Shown: positions 51,399 to 60,771 of the stretch, piece after piece
How positions within the stretch are numbered: the stretch's first letter is position 1
How the letters are laid out: each line of letters opens with the position of its first letter
NCBI RefSeq assembly: GCF_001544575.2
Contig: NZ_FCNY02000010.1
Location: 186,001-250,000 of the forward strand
Reading direction: 5' to 3'
From: Caballeronia cordobensis
GTDB lineage: Bacteria; Pseudomonadota; Gammaproteobacteria; Burkholderiales; Burkholderiaceae
DNA length: 64,000 bases
The notes under the pieces: model-generated
Told to the model about the DNA's origin: nothing
Database searches by the model: none
What the model saw: the letters and a program-made list of their open reading frames with translations, nothing else
Made by a program: the position numbers and the translations under genes

Positions 51399-52235
51399 AT
51401 GAATTCAGAGAAGTCGACAGAAGAAGTCGCGTATCGCAATCAAGCGGCGCAACGAGTCCTGTCGGTTCTGAGCTTTCTGATCGACGAAGAGGGCAGCACG
51501 AGTGTCTCGCGGTTGGAAGCCGAGCTGTCTCTCAGCCGCATTACCATTTCCAGGGCCTTGGATACGCTAGAGTCAGCGGGCTTCGTGATCTCTTCCGGTG
51601 ACAAGAAAACGGTTTCGTTGGGTTACCGCGTTCTTGGACTGAGCAACGGCAAGGTCGACGACTTCGACATACGGGCACTTTGCCATCCGTATCTCATTGC
51701 CTTGCACGAACTTACCGGCGAGAGCGTCTTTCTCTCGATTATTGCCGGGGACAACCGAGTGCCGGTCGAGGTGATCGAAGCGAAGGGGCCGCGCGTCGCG
51801 CATAGTCAGCGAGGGCTTTCCGTGCCTTTGCATGTCGGCAAGACGTCCAGGACGCTGCTTGCATTTCTCGATGACCAAGACATTGAAGACTTCTTGCGCG
51901 CTGCTGCGCCAATCGATGAATATGTCGATTTCTCCACCGCGTCCAAGTACGAAACCGTGGATGACGTCTGGAAAGACATCCAAACCGTTCGAAGAGACGG
52001 ATCAATCATGTGGCACGGCGCAGAACAGTTTGGGGCGCTTTACCTCGCATTCCCATTACTTGACCGGGCTAACCGTCCTCACGCGGCTATCACCATTGGC
52101 GGTCCGCGTGAAAGGTTCAGTCAAGCGCGGGCAGAAGAATTACTTCCGCAAATACGGACGATCCTGCGCCCGCTTCAAGAGCGAGCCCGATTGATACCGG
52201 CATCGCCGATCTTTGTGACACGTGAACACTCATGA
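51399..52235 (+). CDS. IclR-family transcriptional regulator 1
   Basis: This 278-residue protein has an N-terminal winged helix-turn-helix (TSVSRLEAELSLSRITISRA, GFVISSGDKKTVSLG) and a C-terminal effector-binding domain (GESVFLSIIAGDNRV, VGKTSRTLLAF, FPLLDRANRPHAAITIGGPR). Its stop overlaps the start of a second IclR gene (ATGA). IclR proteins often control aromatic catabolism; the operators may be the TGTGAAATG palindromes at 54627 and 54803. The effector is unknown. Confidence 0.9.
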   Translation: MNSEKSTEEVAYRNQAAQRVLSVLSFLIDEEGSTSVSRLEAELSLSRITISRALDTLESAGFVISSGDKKTVSLGYRVLGLSNGKVDDFDIRALCHPYLIALHELTGESVFLSIIAGDNRVPVEVIEAKGPRVAHSQRGLSVPLHVGKTSRTLLAFLDDQDIEDFLRAAAPIDEYVDFSTASKYETVDDVWKDIQTVRRDGSIMWHGAEQFGALYLAFPLLDRANRPHAAITIGGPRERFSQARAEELLPQIRTILRPLQERARLIPASPIFVTREHS

Positions 52236-53038
52236 GCAGTTCCGCGCTTCGAGCTCTGACGCTCCTTGAGATCATATGCACCGCTGAAGCACCCATCGGC
52301 GTCACGGCTCTCGCCAATCAGCTTGGCCTTTCTGTTGCGACAGTATTTCGCAGTCTAGATGCGCTTGAGCGCCTAGGTTATGTCGCTCGGTTCCAGTCTT
52401 CCACTGACTTCGTTGCCGGTGATACGACAAAACGATTGCGTCAGACGGGATTCGCGCGTTTTTTTCTTCGCGATGTCGCTCTGCCGTACATGAGACAGAT
52501 TGCGTTTGCGACTGGAGAGTCGGTGACGCTGACTATGCCTGTCGGTTGGTATGGTGTCACGGTTGCGACCGTTGCAGGGACCAATCCAATTAGGACGGCC
52601 TCTGCGGTGGGTTCCATCGGCGAATTATCGCGCGACCTTCCATCGAAAGTGCTCTTGGCTTCGTTGGACGGACAAGAATATCAGCGCTTTGTCGCATGGG
52701 CTAGGAAGGAAGGAGTAACGCTCAAGAACGATCTGCCTCGCGAACTGGACGCCATACGCTCCAACGGATATGGATGCGAGGCATTCAAGTTTGCGGAAGG
52801 ACGAGCGTCGATTGCGCTGCCAATCCGCTTGAGTAGCCGCACGCTAGGCGTCCTCGCCATCGAAGGCCCTGTGCTTGATTCTCAGAATCAGCGTGCCGAC
52901 GATAAGAAGATCCGCGACTGGCGTCAGATCGTGACGTCGATTGAGACCAGAATCGCGGACCAGCCGGCATTGTTCGAGAATCCGTATGCTCACATCGATC
53001 CCGACACTATCAGCTTGCCGGTTACGCAAGTCCGGTAG
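52232..53038 (+). CDS. IclR-family transcriptional regulator 2
   Basis: This 268-residue IclR protein has the winged helix (GVTALANQLGLSVATVFRSL, LGYVARFQSSTDFVAG) and effector domain (VTVATVAGTNPIRTASAVG, ASIALPIRLSSRTLGVLAIEGP). It is only distantly similar to regulator 1, so it is not a recent duplicate. Translational coupling by ATGA suggests that the two act together, perhaps as a heteromer or with different effectors. Confidence 0.9.
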   Translation: MSSSALRALTLLEIICTAEAPIGVTALANQLGLSVATVFRSLDALERLGYVARFQSSTDFVAGDTTKRLRQTGFARFFLRDVALPYMRQIAFATGESVTLTMPVGWYGVTVATVAGTNPIRTASAVGSIGELSRDLPSKVLLASLDGQEYQRFVAWARKEGVTLKNDLPRELDAIRSNGYGCEAFKFAEGRASIALPIRLSSRTLGVLAIEGPVLDSQNQRADDKKIRDWRQIVTSIETRIADQPALFENPYAHIDPDTISLPVTQVR

Positions 53039-53158
53039 CCAGTGCTGTAGTCGCGTGCCGATCGATCCAGATGACTGACCGGCATTCGCTTATCACCTTG
53101 AGTGGGTTGCGCCTCGAAAGGCGCAGGATTATTCATCGTCTGTGTCGATAGACTGCGA

Positions 53159-54502
53159 TTACATTACCGCGGCCTCTGTACGCTTGCTCTCGCTGTAAAT
53201 CCAACGCATCACGAACGTCACCGCGGCGCCGAGGAGCACTGGAGCCGCCGCGATTCGAAAGATCTCGTCGATTGACAGTTGGGCGCTGTATAGCACGCCA
53301 GCGAGCAAGGGCCCGAGAATTCCGCCCAGCCGCCCCATGCCAAGGGCCCAGCCTGTTCCGGTCGCTCTTAAGCCCGTGGGATAAAAGTGGATCGCAAGCG
53401 CGATTGTTCCCTTTTGTCCGCCGCTTACGCAAAAGCCAACTGCAAACGCTGCGCACATCAGTACCTTTGGTTCTGCCGAGATAGACGATGCCATCCATAA
53501 CATTGACGCAGCGCCGCCGAGATAAAGCGCGGCGAGTGTCAGGTAGGGCCCAGTCCGATCCATCAACGGCCCGATGACAAACGCGGCGCAGAAGCCGCCT
53601 ATCGTAGTCAAGGTCGTTACCCATACGATGGAATCTGTCGCGTACTTCAAAGAGTGAAGCATAGTCGGCAGCCAACTTTGAATGAAGTAGAACACGCCCA
53701 GATTCAGGAAAACGAGTATCCAGAGACAGATGGTGCCTCTGCGCTCGGCCGATCCAAGCAAGCCCAGCACGCCGATACGATCAGATTCGGTCGTCGAGTT
53801 GACGAAGCGCGCGCCTCGAATATTGGGCAGGGTGGGGTAGTGGCGGCGCAGAAGTTTCTCGACTGTGTCGGTTCGCCCTTTGCGCAGTGCAAAGTAGATC
53901 GATTCCGGCAGAAATTTCCAAAGAAGATACGTCAGGGCGAGCGGTGTTACTCCGCCAACGAGAAACACCGACCCCCAGTGGTATCGCGACAGCAAGGCGC
54001 CAGCAACGAATCCTGACGCGACAAAACCGAGCGAATAGCAGCAGTAAATCAACATCACCGCCGTAGCACGAAACCTTTTCGGACTGTATTCCGAAGTTAA
54101 TGCGATCGCGCTCGGAATGGCACCACCGAGGCCGATGCCTGCCAGAAACCGGAACGCGATGACCTCCGACACGTTGGTGGCGAGGGCTGTCGCAAGCGTG
54201 AACAGCGAGAACACGACCCAAGAGCCGATCATCAGTCGCTTATGACCGATGCGCGGGGAAAGTGGCGATACGACGAGAAATCCCACCATCAGTCCGATCA
54301 GCGCGGCGGAAAATAACGGACCGAGTTCCGCGCGCTTGAGCTGCCATTGGGCGGCCATGTGAGGAACCGCATAACTGATGCACTGCGTGTCGAAACCATC
54401 GACGAAGAGGACAAGACCGCAGAGAAGAATGATGAGGTAATGCCGCTTTCCCATCTTCCCTTCATCGATTAAATCTTCGATACATAAGGTGCGTCCCGTC
54501 AC
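53159..54502 (-). CDS. MFS transporter, aromatic acid:H+ symporter (AAHS/PcaK type)
   Basis: This 447-residue carrier has the AAHS start (IEDLIDEGKMGKRHYLI then VLFVDGFDTQCISYAVP with the DGFD motif of TM1), GPLFSAALIGLMVGFLVV, RFLAGIGLGGAIPSAIAL and 12 hydrophobic segments. The GTG at 54502 has AAGGAGA five bases ahead and keeps the conserved N-terminus. Relatives import 4-hydroxybenzoate, protocatechuate, benzoate and similar acids. It diverges from the hydrolase gene at 54838 across the operator region, so it probably imports the substrate of that cluster. Confidence 0.92.
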   Translation of the reverse strand: MTGRTLCIEDLIDEGKMGKRHYLIILLCGLVLFVDGFDTQCISYAVPHMAAQWQLKRAELGPLFSAALIGLMVGFLVVSPLSPRIGHKRLMIGSWVVFSLFTLATALATNVSEVIAFRFLAGIGLGGAIPSAIALTSEYSPKRFRATAVMLIYCCYSLGFVASGFVAGALLSRYHWGSVFLVGGVTPLALTYLLWKFLPESIYFALRKGRTDTVEKLLRRHYPTLPNIRGARFVNSTTESDRIGVLGLLGSAERRGTICLWILVFLNLGVFYFIQSWLPTMLHSLKYATDSIVWVTTLTTIGGFCAAFVIGPLMDRTGPYLTLAALYLGGAASMLWMASSISAEPKVLMCAAFAVGFCVSGGQKGTIALAIHFYPTGLRATGTGWALGMGRLGGILGPLLAGVLYSAQLSIDEIFRIAAAPVLLGAAVTFVMRWIYSESKRTEAAVM

Positions 54503-54626
54503 AATCGTCTCCTTGTTTTCATATAGGAACCCTCATCGATCACCGCGCTTGAAGTGGCATGGGGGCGTGTCATGCCGCTGGCGGGTTCGCAGTGCGAGGT
54601 GAGATCTACGTTGCGAACAAACACTA

Positions 54627-54645
54627 TGTGAAATGGCATTTCACA
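54627..54645. promoter_or_regulatory. Perfect palindrome in the divergent promoter, operator 1
   Basis: TGTGAAATG-G-CATTTCACA has perfect 9-base arms around a single base. It lies in the 335-base region between the AAHS carrier and the hydrolase gene. Its form is that expected of an IclR-type operator, and a near copy lies at 54803. Apart from these two sites, no gene is seen in 54503-54837. Confidence 0.7.
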
Positions 54646-54802
54646 TATATTCATCCTAGGGTGTGGTGGCGTCCGTTGTCAACTAATCTATTCCGCCTCA
54701 TTGGACAGGGCCCTGGCGATGCCTGCGATTGAACTCTTGGTAACCAAAATCTAAGGATTTGGAGCATTGACGTCGATCCCAGGCAGCTCATATTCTGAAT
54801 AA

Positions 54803-54820
54803 AGTGAAAGGCATTTCACA
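54803..54820. promoter_or_regulatory. Near-palindrome in the divergent promoter, operator 2
   Basis: AGTGAAAGGCATTTCACA repeats operator 1 with one base deleted in the centre (GTGAAA and TTTCAC arms, 4-base instead of 5-base spacer). It ends only 17 bases before the hydrolase start, so it probably controls the rightward operon. Confidence 0.65.
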
Positions 54821-54837
54821 TACTGTCAGGGAGAGAT

Positions 54838-55650
54838 ATGGCTAATAGCAGGCTTACCGTCAACAAACTTGATATCGATGTCCTTCGCGCCGGTCATGGC
54901 CGTGCGCTGCTCTTTCTGCATCCGCATCTCGGGCGCGCCAGTTCAGTGGACGTGCTGACTGCTCTAAGCGAGTCATTCGATGTAATCGCACCGTCCCATC
55001 CAGGCTTTGATCAGTCGTCCATCAATGACGATTTCGATTCGGTCGACGACCTCGCGTACTTCTATCTCGATCTGTTGGAGGAGCTCGATCTAAAAGATGT
55101 CGTTTTGGTCGGAAGCTCATTCGGAGGCTGGGTCGCGTTGGAGATGGCGGTGAAGTCCGTCGAGCGCATCGGTCAGGTCGTTCTGATCGACTCAGTAGGC
55201 GTCAAGTTCGGACACCCGACAGATAACGAGATCGCCGACGTTTTTTCAATGTCGGAAGCGGCCTTCGCCGAACATGCCTATTTCGATCGTCGCTTCGCGC
55301 CTCCGCCGAGGGATCGGCTCACTGACGAGGAGCTGTTGACCGTTGCCACGAACCGCGAGGCTTCCGCGCGATTCGCATGGCTACCGTGCCTTTACAGCCC
55401 TAAGCTCAGGCAGCGACTGGGTCGCGCGGACAGACCTACGTTGGTTATCCAAGGTGCGAATGATGCAATAACCGCGCCTTCATATGGTCGTGAGCTTGCT
55501 GCAGCGCTGCCGTGCGCCGAGTACCGCGAGATCGTCGACGCGGGCCACTTTCCACATATCGAACAGCCTGCCGTGGTTGCGCGGGAGATCGTCAGCTTCG
55601 TCCAGCGAGTCGCGTCGCAACAAGAAGCAGCCGTGTCGATCGAGCAGTGA
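54838..55650 (+). CDS. Alpha/beta hydrolase 1
   Basis: This 270-residue protein has the fold's features in order: RALLFLHPHLGRAS (oxyanion region, HP instead of HG), VLVGSSFGGWVALEM (nucleophile Ser), IQGANDAITAP (Asp) and DAGHFPHIEQP (His). A GGGAGA precedes the ATG. It resembles C-C and ester hydrolases used in catabolic pathways (MhpC-like). It is the first gene after the operator region. The substrate is unknown. Confidence 0.88.
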   Translation: MANSRLTVNKLDIDVLRAGHGRALLFLHPHLGRASSVDVLTALSESFDVIAPSHPGFDQSSINDDFDSVDDLAYFYLDLLEELDLKDVVLVGSSFGGWVALEMAVKSVERIGQVVLIDSVGVKFGHPTDNEIADVFSMSEAAFAEHAYFDRRFAPPPRDRLTDEELLTVATNREASARFAWLPCLYSPKLRQRLGRADRPTLVIQGANDAITAPSYGRELAAALPCAEYREIVDAGHFPHIEQPAVVAREIVSFVQRVASQQEAAVSIEQ

Positions 55651-55669
55651 AACGTCAAGGAGGTTAATA

Positions 55670-56872
55670 ATGAATGTCTTCTATTTCACCGAGCAGCCTT
55701 ACCCCGATGCTTGGAATCCCGAGGCAACGTCGCTGCGTGTGACGCTGCCGAATAGCGAGTGCGATCCTTCGGTGATGGCCGACTTATATGCTCGCTACTT
55801 CGACGAATGGATGCTCGCGGATGAACTCGGCTTCGACCTTATGGTCAACGAGCATCACGCCACGGCCACCTGCTTGTCATCCGTCGCTGGCGTCACGTTA
55901 TCGATTCTAGCAAGACAAACGAAACGCGCCCGCCTGCTCACGCTCGGTTATCCGATCGCCAATCGGCTGGATCCGGTACGAATCGCGGAGGAACTCGCGA
56001 TGATCGACGTGATCTCCCACGGCCGGCTGGAAATGGGCTTCGTCAGAGGTGTCCCTTACGAACTCGGCGTCACGCAGAAATCCGCTGTCGGCATGACCGA
56101 CCGTTTCTGGGAAGCGCACGACTTGATCTTGAAGGCGCTGAGCACGCGGGACGGCCCCTTCAACTGGCAGGGAAAGCATTTCCAGGCGCGCAATGTCAAC
56201 GTCTGGCCTCGACCTTACCAGGATCCGCACCCGCCGGTCTGGATCTCCGGACGAAGCCGAAGCAATATCCGCGATATTGCGTCGCGCGGACACGTCTTCG
56301 CGACGTTCCTGAGCGGAAAGCAGACGGCAGGCATGTTCGACTACTACCGCGAGGTTGCGGCCGAGCTCGGACATGCCACGCCTTCTGCGGATCGCTTCGC
56401 CTACCTCGGGATCGTCGCCGTCGCTGATACGCATGAGAAAGCCATGCAGCGCGCACGGATCCTCGTGAATTACCTGCGAACCTCGGCGCTGGTTGCCGAG
56501 CCATTCGACAATCCGCCCGGCTATATGTCAGCGGCCGACAGTGCGCGCATGATGCGGGCGAATGGAAAGCGCACCGCGAAGTCAGCATCCGGCAAAGCGG
56601 TCGATGTTCATAGCGGCTCGATCGAAGAACTCATCGATGCCGGTGCGATGTTCGTCGGCACACCGGATGAGGTGTATGAGCAGATCGCCGCTTTCGATGA
56701 CGACGTAGGCGGCCTCGGCAACCTTCTCATGATGGGCCATGCCGCGTCGCTCTCGCATGCCGACACGGTGGACAACCTGACTCTGTTTGGCAAGGAAGTA
56801 TTGCCTCGCCTCAAGCAGCGCTCGGCGTCGCGCATCACTGTCTCTCGTGAGCTCGAACAGGCAGGCACGTAA
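55670..56872 (+). CDS. LLM-class flavin-dependent monooxygenase
   Basis: This 400-residue protein is of the bacterial luciferase superfamily. It starts MNVFYFTEQPYPDAWNP, has DELGFDLMVNEHHATATCLS, LAMIDVISHGRLEMGFVRG (typical LLM motif) and PVWISGRSRSN. An AAGGAGG precedes the ATG at 55670. Family members use reduced FMN made by a partner reductase to insert oxygen or desulfonate; the FMN reductase encoded at 59193 would be that partner. It is the likely key oxygenase of this cluster. The substrate cannot be told. Confidence 0.88.
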   Translation: MNVFYFTEQPYPDAWNPEATSLRVTLPNSECDPSVMADLYARYFDEWMLADELGFDLMVNEHHATATCLSSVAGVTLSILARQTKRARLLTLGYPIANRLDPVRIAEELAMIDVISHGRLEMGFVRGVPYELGVTQKSAVGMTDRFWEAHDLILKALSTRDGPFNWQGKHFQARNVNVWPRPYQDPHPPVWISGRSRSNIRDIASRGHVFATFLSGKQTAGMFDYYREVAAELGHATPSADRFAYLGIVAVADTHEKAMQRARILVNYLRTSALVAEPFDNPPGYMSAADSARMMRANGKRTAKSASGKAVDVHSGSIEELIDAGAMFVGTPDEVYEQIAAFDDDVGGLGNLLMMGHAASLSHADTVDNLTLFGKEVLPRLKQRSASRITVSRELEQAGT

Positions 56873-56951
56873 GCAGCAACGGTGTTGGTGGTGAACCTGT
56901 TGGGTCCGAGTGCCTGCTCAATGGTTCGCCGCCGCTCGTCTAGAGCTGTTC

Positions 56952-57815
56952 ATGGTCGCTTCTTACCAATCTACGGATTTGCAATACATGTCTCCAATGC
57001 AAAGTGCCCAAAGCCGCTTCGAGACGGTCAATGGGCTCAAGACGCACTACCTCGAAGGGGGCAAGGGACCGGCCTTGGTTCTTCTTCATAGCGGGGAGTT
57101 CGGTGCCTGTGGCGCGTTGAGCTGGGAATGGAACTTCGACAGGCTGGCAGAACATTTCCGCGTGATCGCGCCCGATTGGCTCGGCTTTGGTCAAAGCGAA
57201 AAGGTATTTTTCTTCGAAGACATGTGGAACGCCAGGGTGAACCACATGAGCGCCTTTCTGCGGCAGATCGGGGTAGAGCGCGCTCATTTCATGGGCAATT
57301 CCATGGGCGGCACTGTCCTCGTCAATGTTGCCGCGAGCGATGACAAGCGTTGGCCGATCGATCGCATGATCCTGGTCAGCGGCGGAGGGCACGTCCCGGA
57401 GAACGACGATCGCAAAGTGCTGACCGACTATGACGGTTCGGAGGAAGCAATGCACCGCATGGTCGACGTGCTCATCAAGCGTCCTTCGCTGCGCAACGAC
57501 CTCGGATATATCAAGCGGCGTCACGCCTTGTCAATCGAGAAGGGCGCCTGGGAGTGCGTGGCGGCCGCTCGATTCAAGGCGCCAGTGCGCGCGGCGCGGC
57601 CTCTGGTGGACAAGCATCCAGACTATTCTCGCATCGATATTCCGACGCTGATCGTGGCGGGACATCAGGACACGCTTCGTGAGCCCGGCTACGCGCGGCA
57701 GTTGCAGAAGCAAATCGGCGGTTCCGAGCTCCTGATGCTCGACGGCGGACATTGCCCGCAAATCGACGTGCCCGACGTGTTCAACGAAAGGGTGCTGACG
57801 TTCCTTCTATCGTGA
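56952..57815 (+). CDS. Alpha/beta hydrolase 2
   Basis: This protein of about 287 residues has LVLLHSGEFGACGALSWEWN (oxyanion region), HFMGNSMGGTVLVN (nucleophile Ser), TLIVAGHQDTLREP (Asp) and DGGHCPQID (His). The layout resembles meta-cleavage-product hydrolases, which have GNSMGG at the nucleophile. Several in-frame ATGs exist (56952, 56988, 56997); 56952 is taken, but a later one is possible. No ring-cleaving dioxygenase is nearby, so an ester or amide substrate is equally likely. Confidence 0.85.
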   Translation: MVASYQSTDLQYMSPMQSAQSRFETVNGLKTHYLEGGKGPALVLLHSGEFGACGALSWEWNFDRLAEHFRVIAPDWLGFGQSEKVFFFEDMWNARVNHMSAFLRQIGVERAHFMGNSMGGTVLVNVAASDDKRWPIDRMILVSGGGHVPENDDRKVLTDYDGSEEAMHRMVDVLIKRPSLRNDLGYIKRRHALSIEKGAWECVAAARFKAPVRAARPLVDKHPDYSRIDIPTLIVAGHQDTLREPGYARQLQKQIGGSELLMLDGGHCPQIDVPDVFNERVLTFLLS

Positions 57816-57895
57816 ATTCAAACAGCTGGGCATCGAAGGGTACTCAAGACAAGTCCCTTACGAGCGACTCGCTACAGAAAATATGGAGACAGTCG

Positions 57896-59029
57896 GTGAG
57901 GAAAGCCCTAACCCTGATAACGTGTTCCTTGTTGGCAAGCTCGGCACATGCGCAAAGCGCCGTAACTTTGTACGGTCTGGTCTTCGAGGGCTTTGTCTAT
58001 ACGAGTAATCAGAAGGGATCGTCGGTATTTCAAACCGCTACGGCGTTGACGAATCCCAGCCGATGGGGCTTGCGCGGTGAGGAAGAGCTCGGTGCAGGAA
58101 TCAAGGCTGTCTTCACGCTGGAGAATGGATTTGACCCGAACAACGGGAAGCTCTCTCAAGGGGGGCGAATGTTCGGTCGTCAGGCTTATGTTGGCTTGAC
58201 TGGGCCCTTTGGTGGATTGACGCTCGGCCGTCAGTATGAGCCGGTGTTCGAGTATATCGGGCTATCGAGTGCGACGGCGCAGTGGGGATTCTTTGGATCG
58301 CATCCCGGCGACTTCGACAACATGAACGCCACGGCCCGGATAAACAACGCAATAAAGTACGCAAGTCCCCGGTTGGGCGGCGTCGCGGTCGAAGGCGTGT
58401 TTGCTCCCGGCGGAACGCCAGGAAACTTTGGCAACAACCGCGTGTACAGCTTCGGAGTTGACTATCAAACAGGCCCGGTTAAAGCGGCGGTTGCCTTCGC
58501 CAATTTGAACAATCCGTCGGTCACCGCGTTCGACGGCAGCGTGTCTCCCGGCTCGCCTGGTTACAGCTCACCGGTAACGAGTCCGGTTTACCGAGGCTAT
58601 GCGTCAGCTGCATCCTTGCAGATCTTCGGCGCTGCATTCACATACAAGATAGGTGACGGAAAGGTCGGACTTGTCTACACGAACACACGCTTCGTCGATA
58701 TCCGTCCGATCGCCGGTATCCCGTATCGGGAACCGCAGGTACGGTTCGACAGCTACGAAATCAACTCGTTGTATCGACTGACTCCATCGCTGGCGTTGGC
58801 CGGATCGTACGATTTTACCGATGCGGACACGGCGCGATATCACCAGGTCGATCTCGGCGCGATCTATTCGCTGTCGAAGAGAACCGATCTCACTTTGGTC
58901 GGCGTGTGGCAACGCGCTGAAGGGATCGATTCGACGGGACAGAAAGCAGTGGCGAACATTACTGGTCTGACGGCTTCCAGCAACGCTACGCAGCTAGCCA
59001 TCAGAGCGATGATCGCCCACAGATTCTGA
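57896..59029 (+). CDS. Outer-membrane porin, Burkholderia OmpC-like
   Basis: This 377-residue protein has a signal peptide (LTLITCSLLASSAHA then QSAVTLYG) and the family stretches WGLRGEEELGAGIKAVFTLE, GKLSQGGRMFGRQAYVGL and a terminal IRAMIAHRF. GTG at 57896 has GGAGA six bases ahead and gives a complete signal peptide; the longer frame to 57752 overlaps hydrolase 2. It is the second operon porin in the window, again beside a catabolic gene set. Confidence 0.92.
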   Translation: MRKALTLITCSLLASSAHAQSAVTLYGLVFEGFVYTSNQKGSSVFQTATALTNPSRWGLRGEEELGAGIKAVFTLENGFDPNNGKLSQGGRMFGRQAYVGLTGPFGGLTLGRQYEPVFEYIGLSSATAQWGFFGSHPGDFDNMNATARINNAIKYASPRLGGVAVEGVFAPGGTPGNFGNNRVYSFGVDYQTGPVKAAVAFANLNNPSVTAFDGSVSPGSPGYSSPVTSPVYRGYASAASLQIFGAAFTYKIGDGKVGLVYTNTRFVDIRPIAGIPYREPQVRFDSYEINSLYRLTPSLALAGSYDFTDADTARYHQVDLGAIYSLSKRTDLTLVGVWQRAEGIDSTGQKAVANITGLTASSNATQLAIRAMIAHRF

Positions 59030-59192
59030 CGTGCTTTCCATACCCCTGATGGTCTCCGCGACGAACCTTTCAGAAGATCGAATCGTGCGCTAAAGAACCG
59101 CACAGAAGGGCAAACGAGCACAGGCATGTCTTGGAGTTTGACGGCTGTAATTGAAATCGAAACCTGTAGACAGTGAAAAAACGGAGTTCAAA

Positions 59193-59786
59193 ATGGCACG
59201 TCCTTTTATTTTGGGTATTGGTGGAACCCTGCGTGACGGCTCGACCTCGGAGAGAGCCTTGCGAATCAGCGTCGACGAAGCCCGGTCCAGAGACTGTGAA
59301 GTCGAGGTGGTGTCAGGCGACGACCTCGTATTACCAATGTATGCGCCCGGCGTAACGGCCACACATCCCGGTGCGCGCCGCCTCGTCGAACTCATCCGTC
59401 GATGCGACGGAATCATCGTCTCGACACCGTCTTATCATGGCGGACTTTCTGGACTGGTGAAGAATGCGCTGGACTATCTCGAAGACTTGCGAGACGACAG
59501 CCGTCCCTATCTCGACGCGCGGCCAGTTGGATGCATCGTTTGCGCGGGCGGTTGGCAAGGAGTCGGATTGACTCTTACTTCTCTGCGATCGATCGTGCAT
59601 GCGTTGCGCGGATGGCCGACGCCGCTCGGCGTAGGAATCAACACGATCATTCCGCCGGGCAGTGAAGTACGCGACCCCTTGACGGAGCAGGAAAAACTGC
59701 TTCGGGCGGTCGGGGAACAGGTCGCTGGCTTCGCCTGGAATCAGCGAGTGTCTTGCCGAGCCGAGAGCGATGCAGAAACGTGCTGA
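59193..59786 (+). CDS. NAD(P)H-dependent FMN reductase
   Basis: This 197-residue flavodoxin-fold protein has GIGGTLRDGSTSERALR (FMN phosphate loop, GSLRxxS type) and VSTPSYHGGLSGLVKNALDYL. It would supply reduced FMN to the LLM-class monooxygenase encoded in the same cluster, forming a two-component system as in SsuD/SsuE. The ATG at 59193 is preceded by CGGAG. Gene spacing of 160 bases from the porin allows a separate or shared transcript. Confidence 0.88.
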   Translation: MARPFILGIGGTLRDGSTSERALRISVDEARSRDCEVEVVSGDDLVLPMYAPGVTATHPGARRLVELIRRCDGIIVSTPSYHGGLSGLVKNALDYLEDLRDDSRPYLDARPVGCIVCAGGWQGVGLTLTSLRSIVHALRGWPTPLGVGINTIIPPGSEVRDPLTEQEKLLRAVGEQVAGFAWNQRVSCRAESDAETC

Positions 59787-60771
59787 AGCTCCGGCACGAC
59801 GATGGCAGGGTCGGCTGACTGCACTGGCGTTGCGCCGTCACTTGCATTCCGGTGCCTAACACCGACGTCTGCAAAGGAGGAACGACACCTGGCACGTACT
59901 TTTGATGTTGTCGATGTACCTGACGATCAAGGAACGAATGAAGCGTCCGCACCTTGATACTCGGATGCGAGCGGTGCTGAGATCGTCCCCCTCAAGGTGG
60001 CGACGTGCGAGGGGCTTGCGCATCGCGAGATCGAGCTTACGTCACTCCGCGACTTGAGATTCCGCACGGGGAGGGGTCTACCTCGACGCGCTCCGCTCAC
60101 AAGCGCGGCGTAGTCCAGAGGGATTCTGAAATCCGACCCCTCGTTTAGCGTGCGTTCTTGAAAGACTATCGCTGATGGTTGGGCACAAAATTCATCAGAC
60201 TCACGAGCCTAAATAATCCGCGTTTTTTCATCCGAAGAGCGGGGGGATGTGTTATCCCAATGTCGGTTTCGCGGTCACCGAGCGCGGGCGGGGTGCTCCT
60301 GCACAAAATGGATCGGCCGCCGGCGCCGTCGTTGACGTGCATGAATTCAAATGTTGTCGACTTCTCGATGCTCTGAGATCAAGCGATCGTGTTTATGTCA
60401 TGGCGCGACGCGCGCCTACCGAAAGAAGCAAAAGACTGGCTTCTTTCACCCCAACGATTGAGGATCTGGACGCGAACAGGCGGCCGAAAAGCACATGGTG
60501 ATTGAGCATAGCCTCCTTTCACCCAAGCGGTTTCCGATGCAAAAAGGGAAGAGAGAGTCGAGGCACTAAGTCAGAGCACTCGACGTGTCGCATCTGCGTA
60601 CAGGTCCGCGTGTAAAGCGGTTCTATGCCTCGGCGGCTACCAAGCAACACCCCTTGGACCCGGGCGCTCCGTGCGACCGGCAAAGATTCACTCTGCCTAT
60701 CACACGCGGGGCTTTTACTACGCGCGATACGGTGCTCACCTGCCCACTGCGGCCAACTCAAGGAAACGACC
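59787..60771. other. 985-base stretch without a clear gene
   Basis: A good AAGGAGG lies at 59875-59881, after which a frame reads ARTFDVVDVPDDQGTNEAS, hits TGA, and continues in the same frame as ASGAEIVPLKVATCEGL up to another stop. This looks like a decayed small gene of unknown family. Further right, a frame at 60247-60501 (MCYPNVGFAVTERG) is not recognised. The rest shows nothing. Confidence 0.5.
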
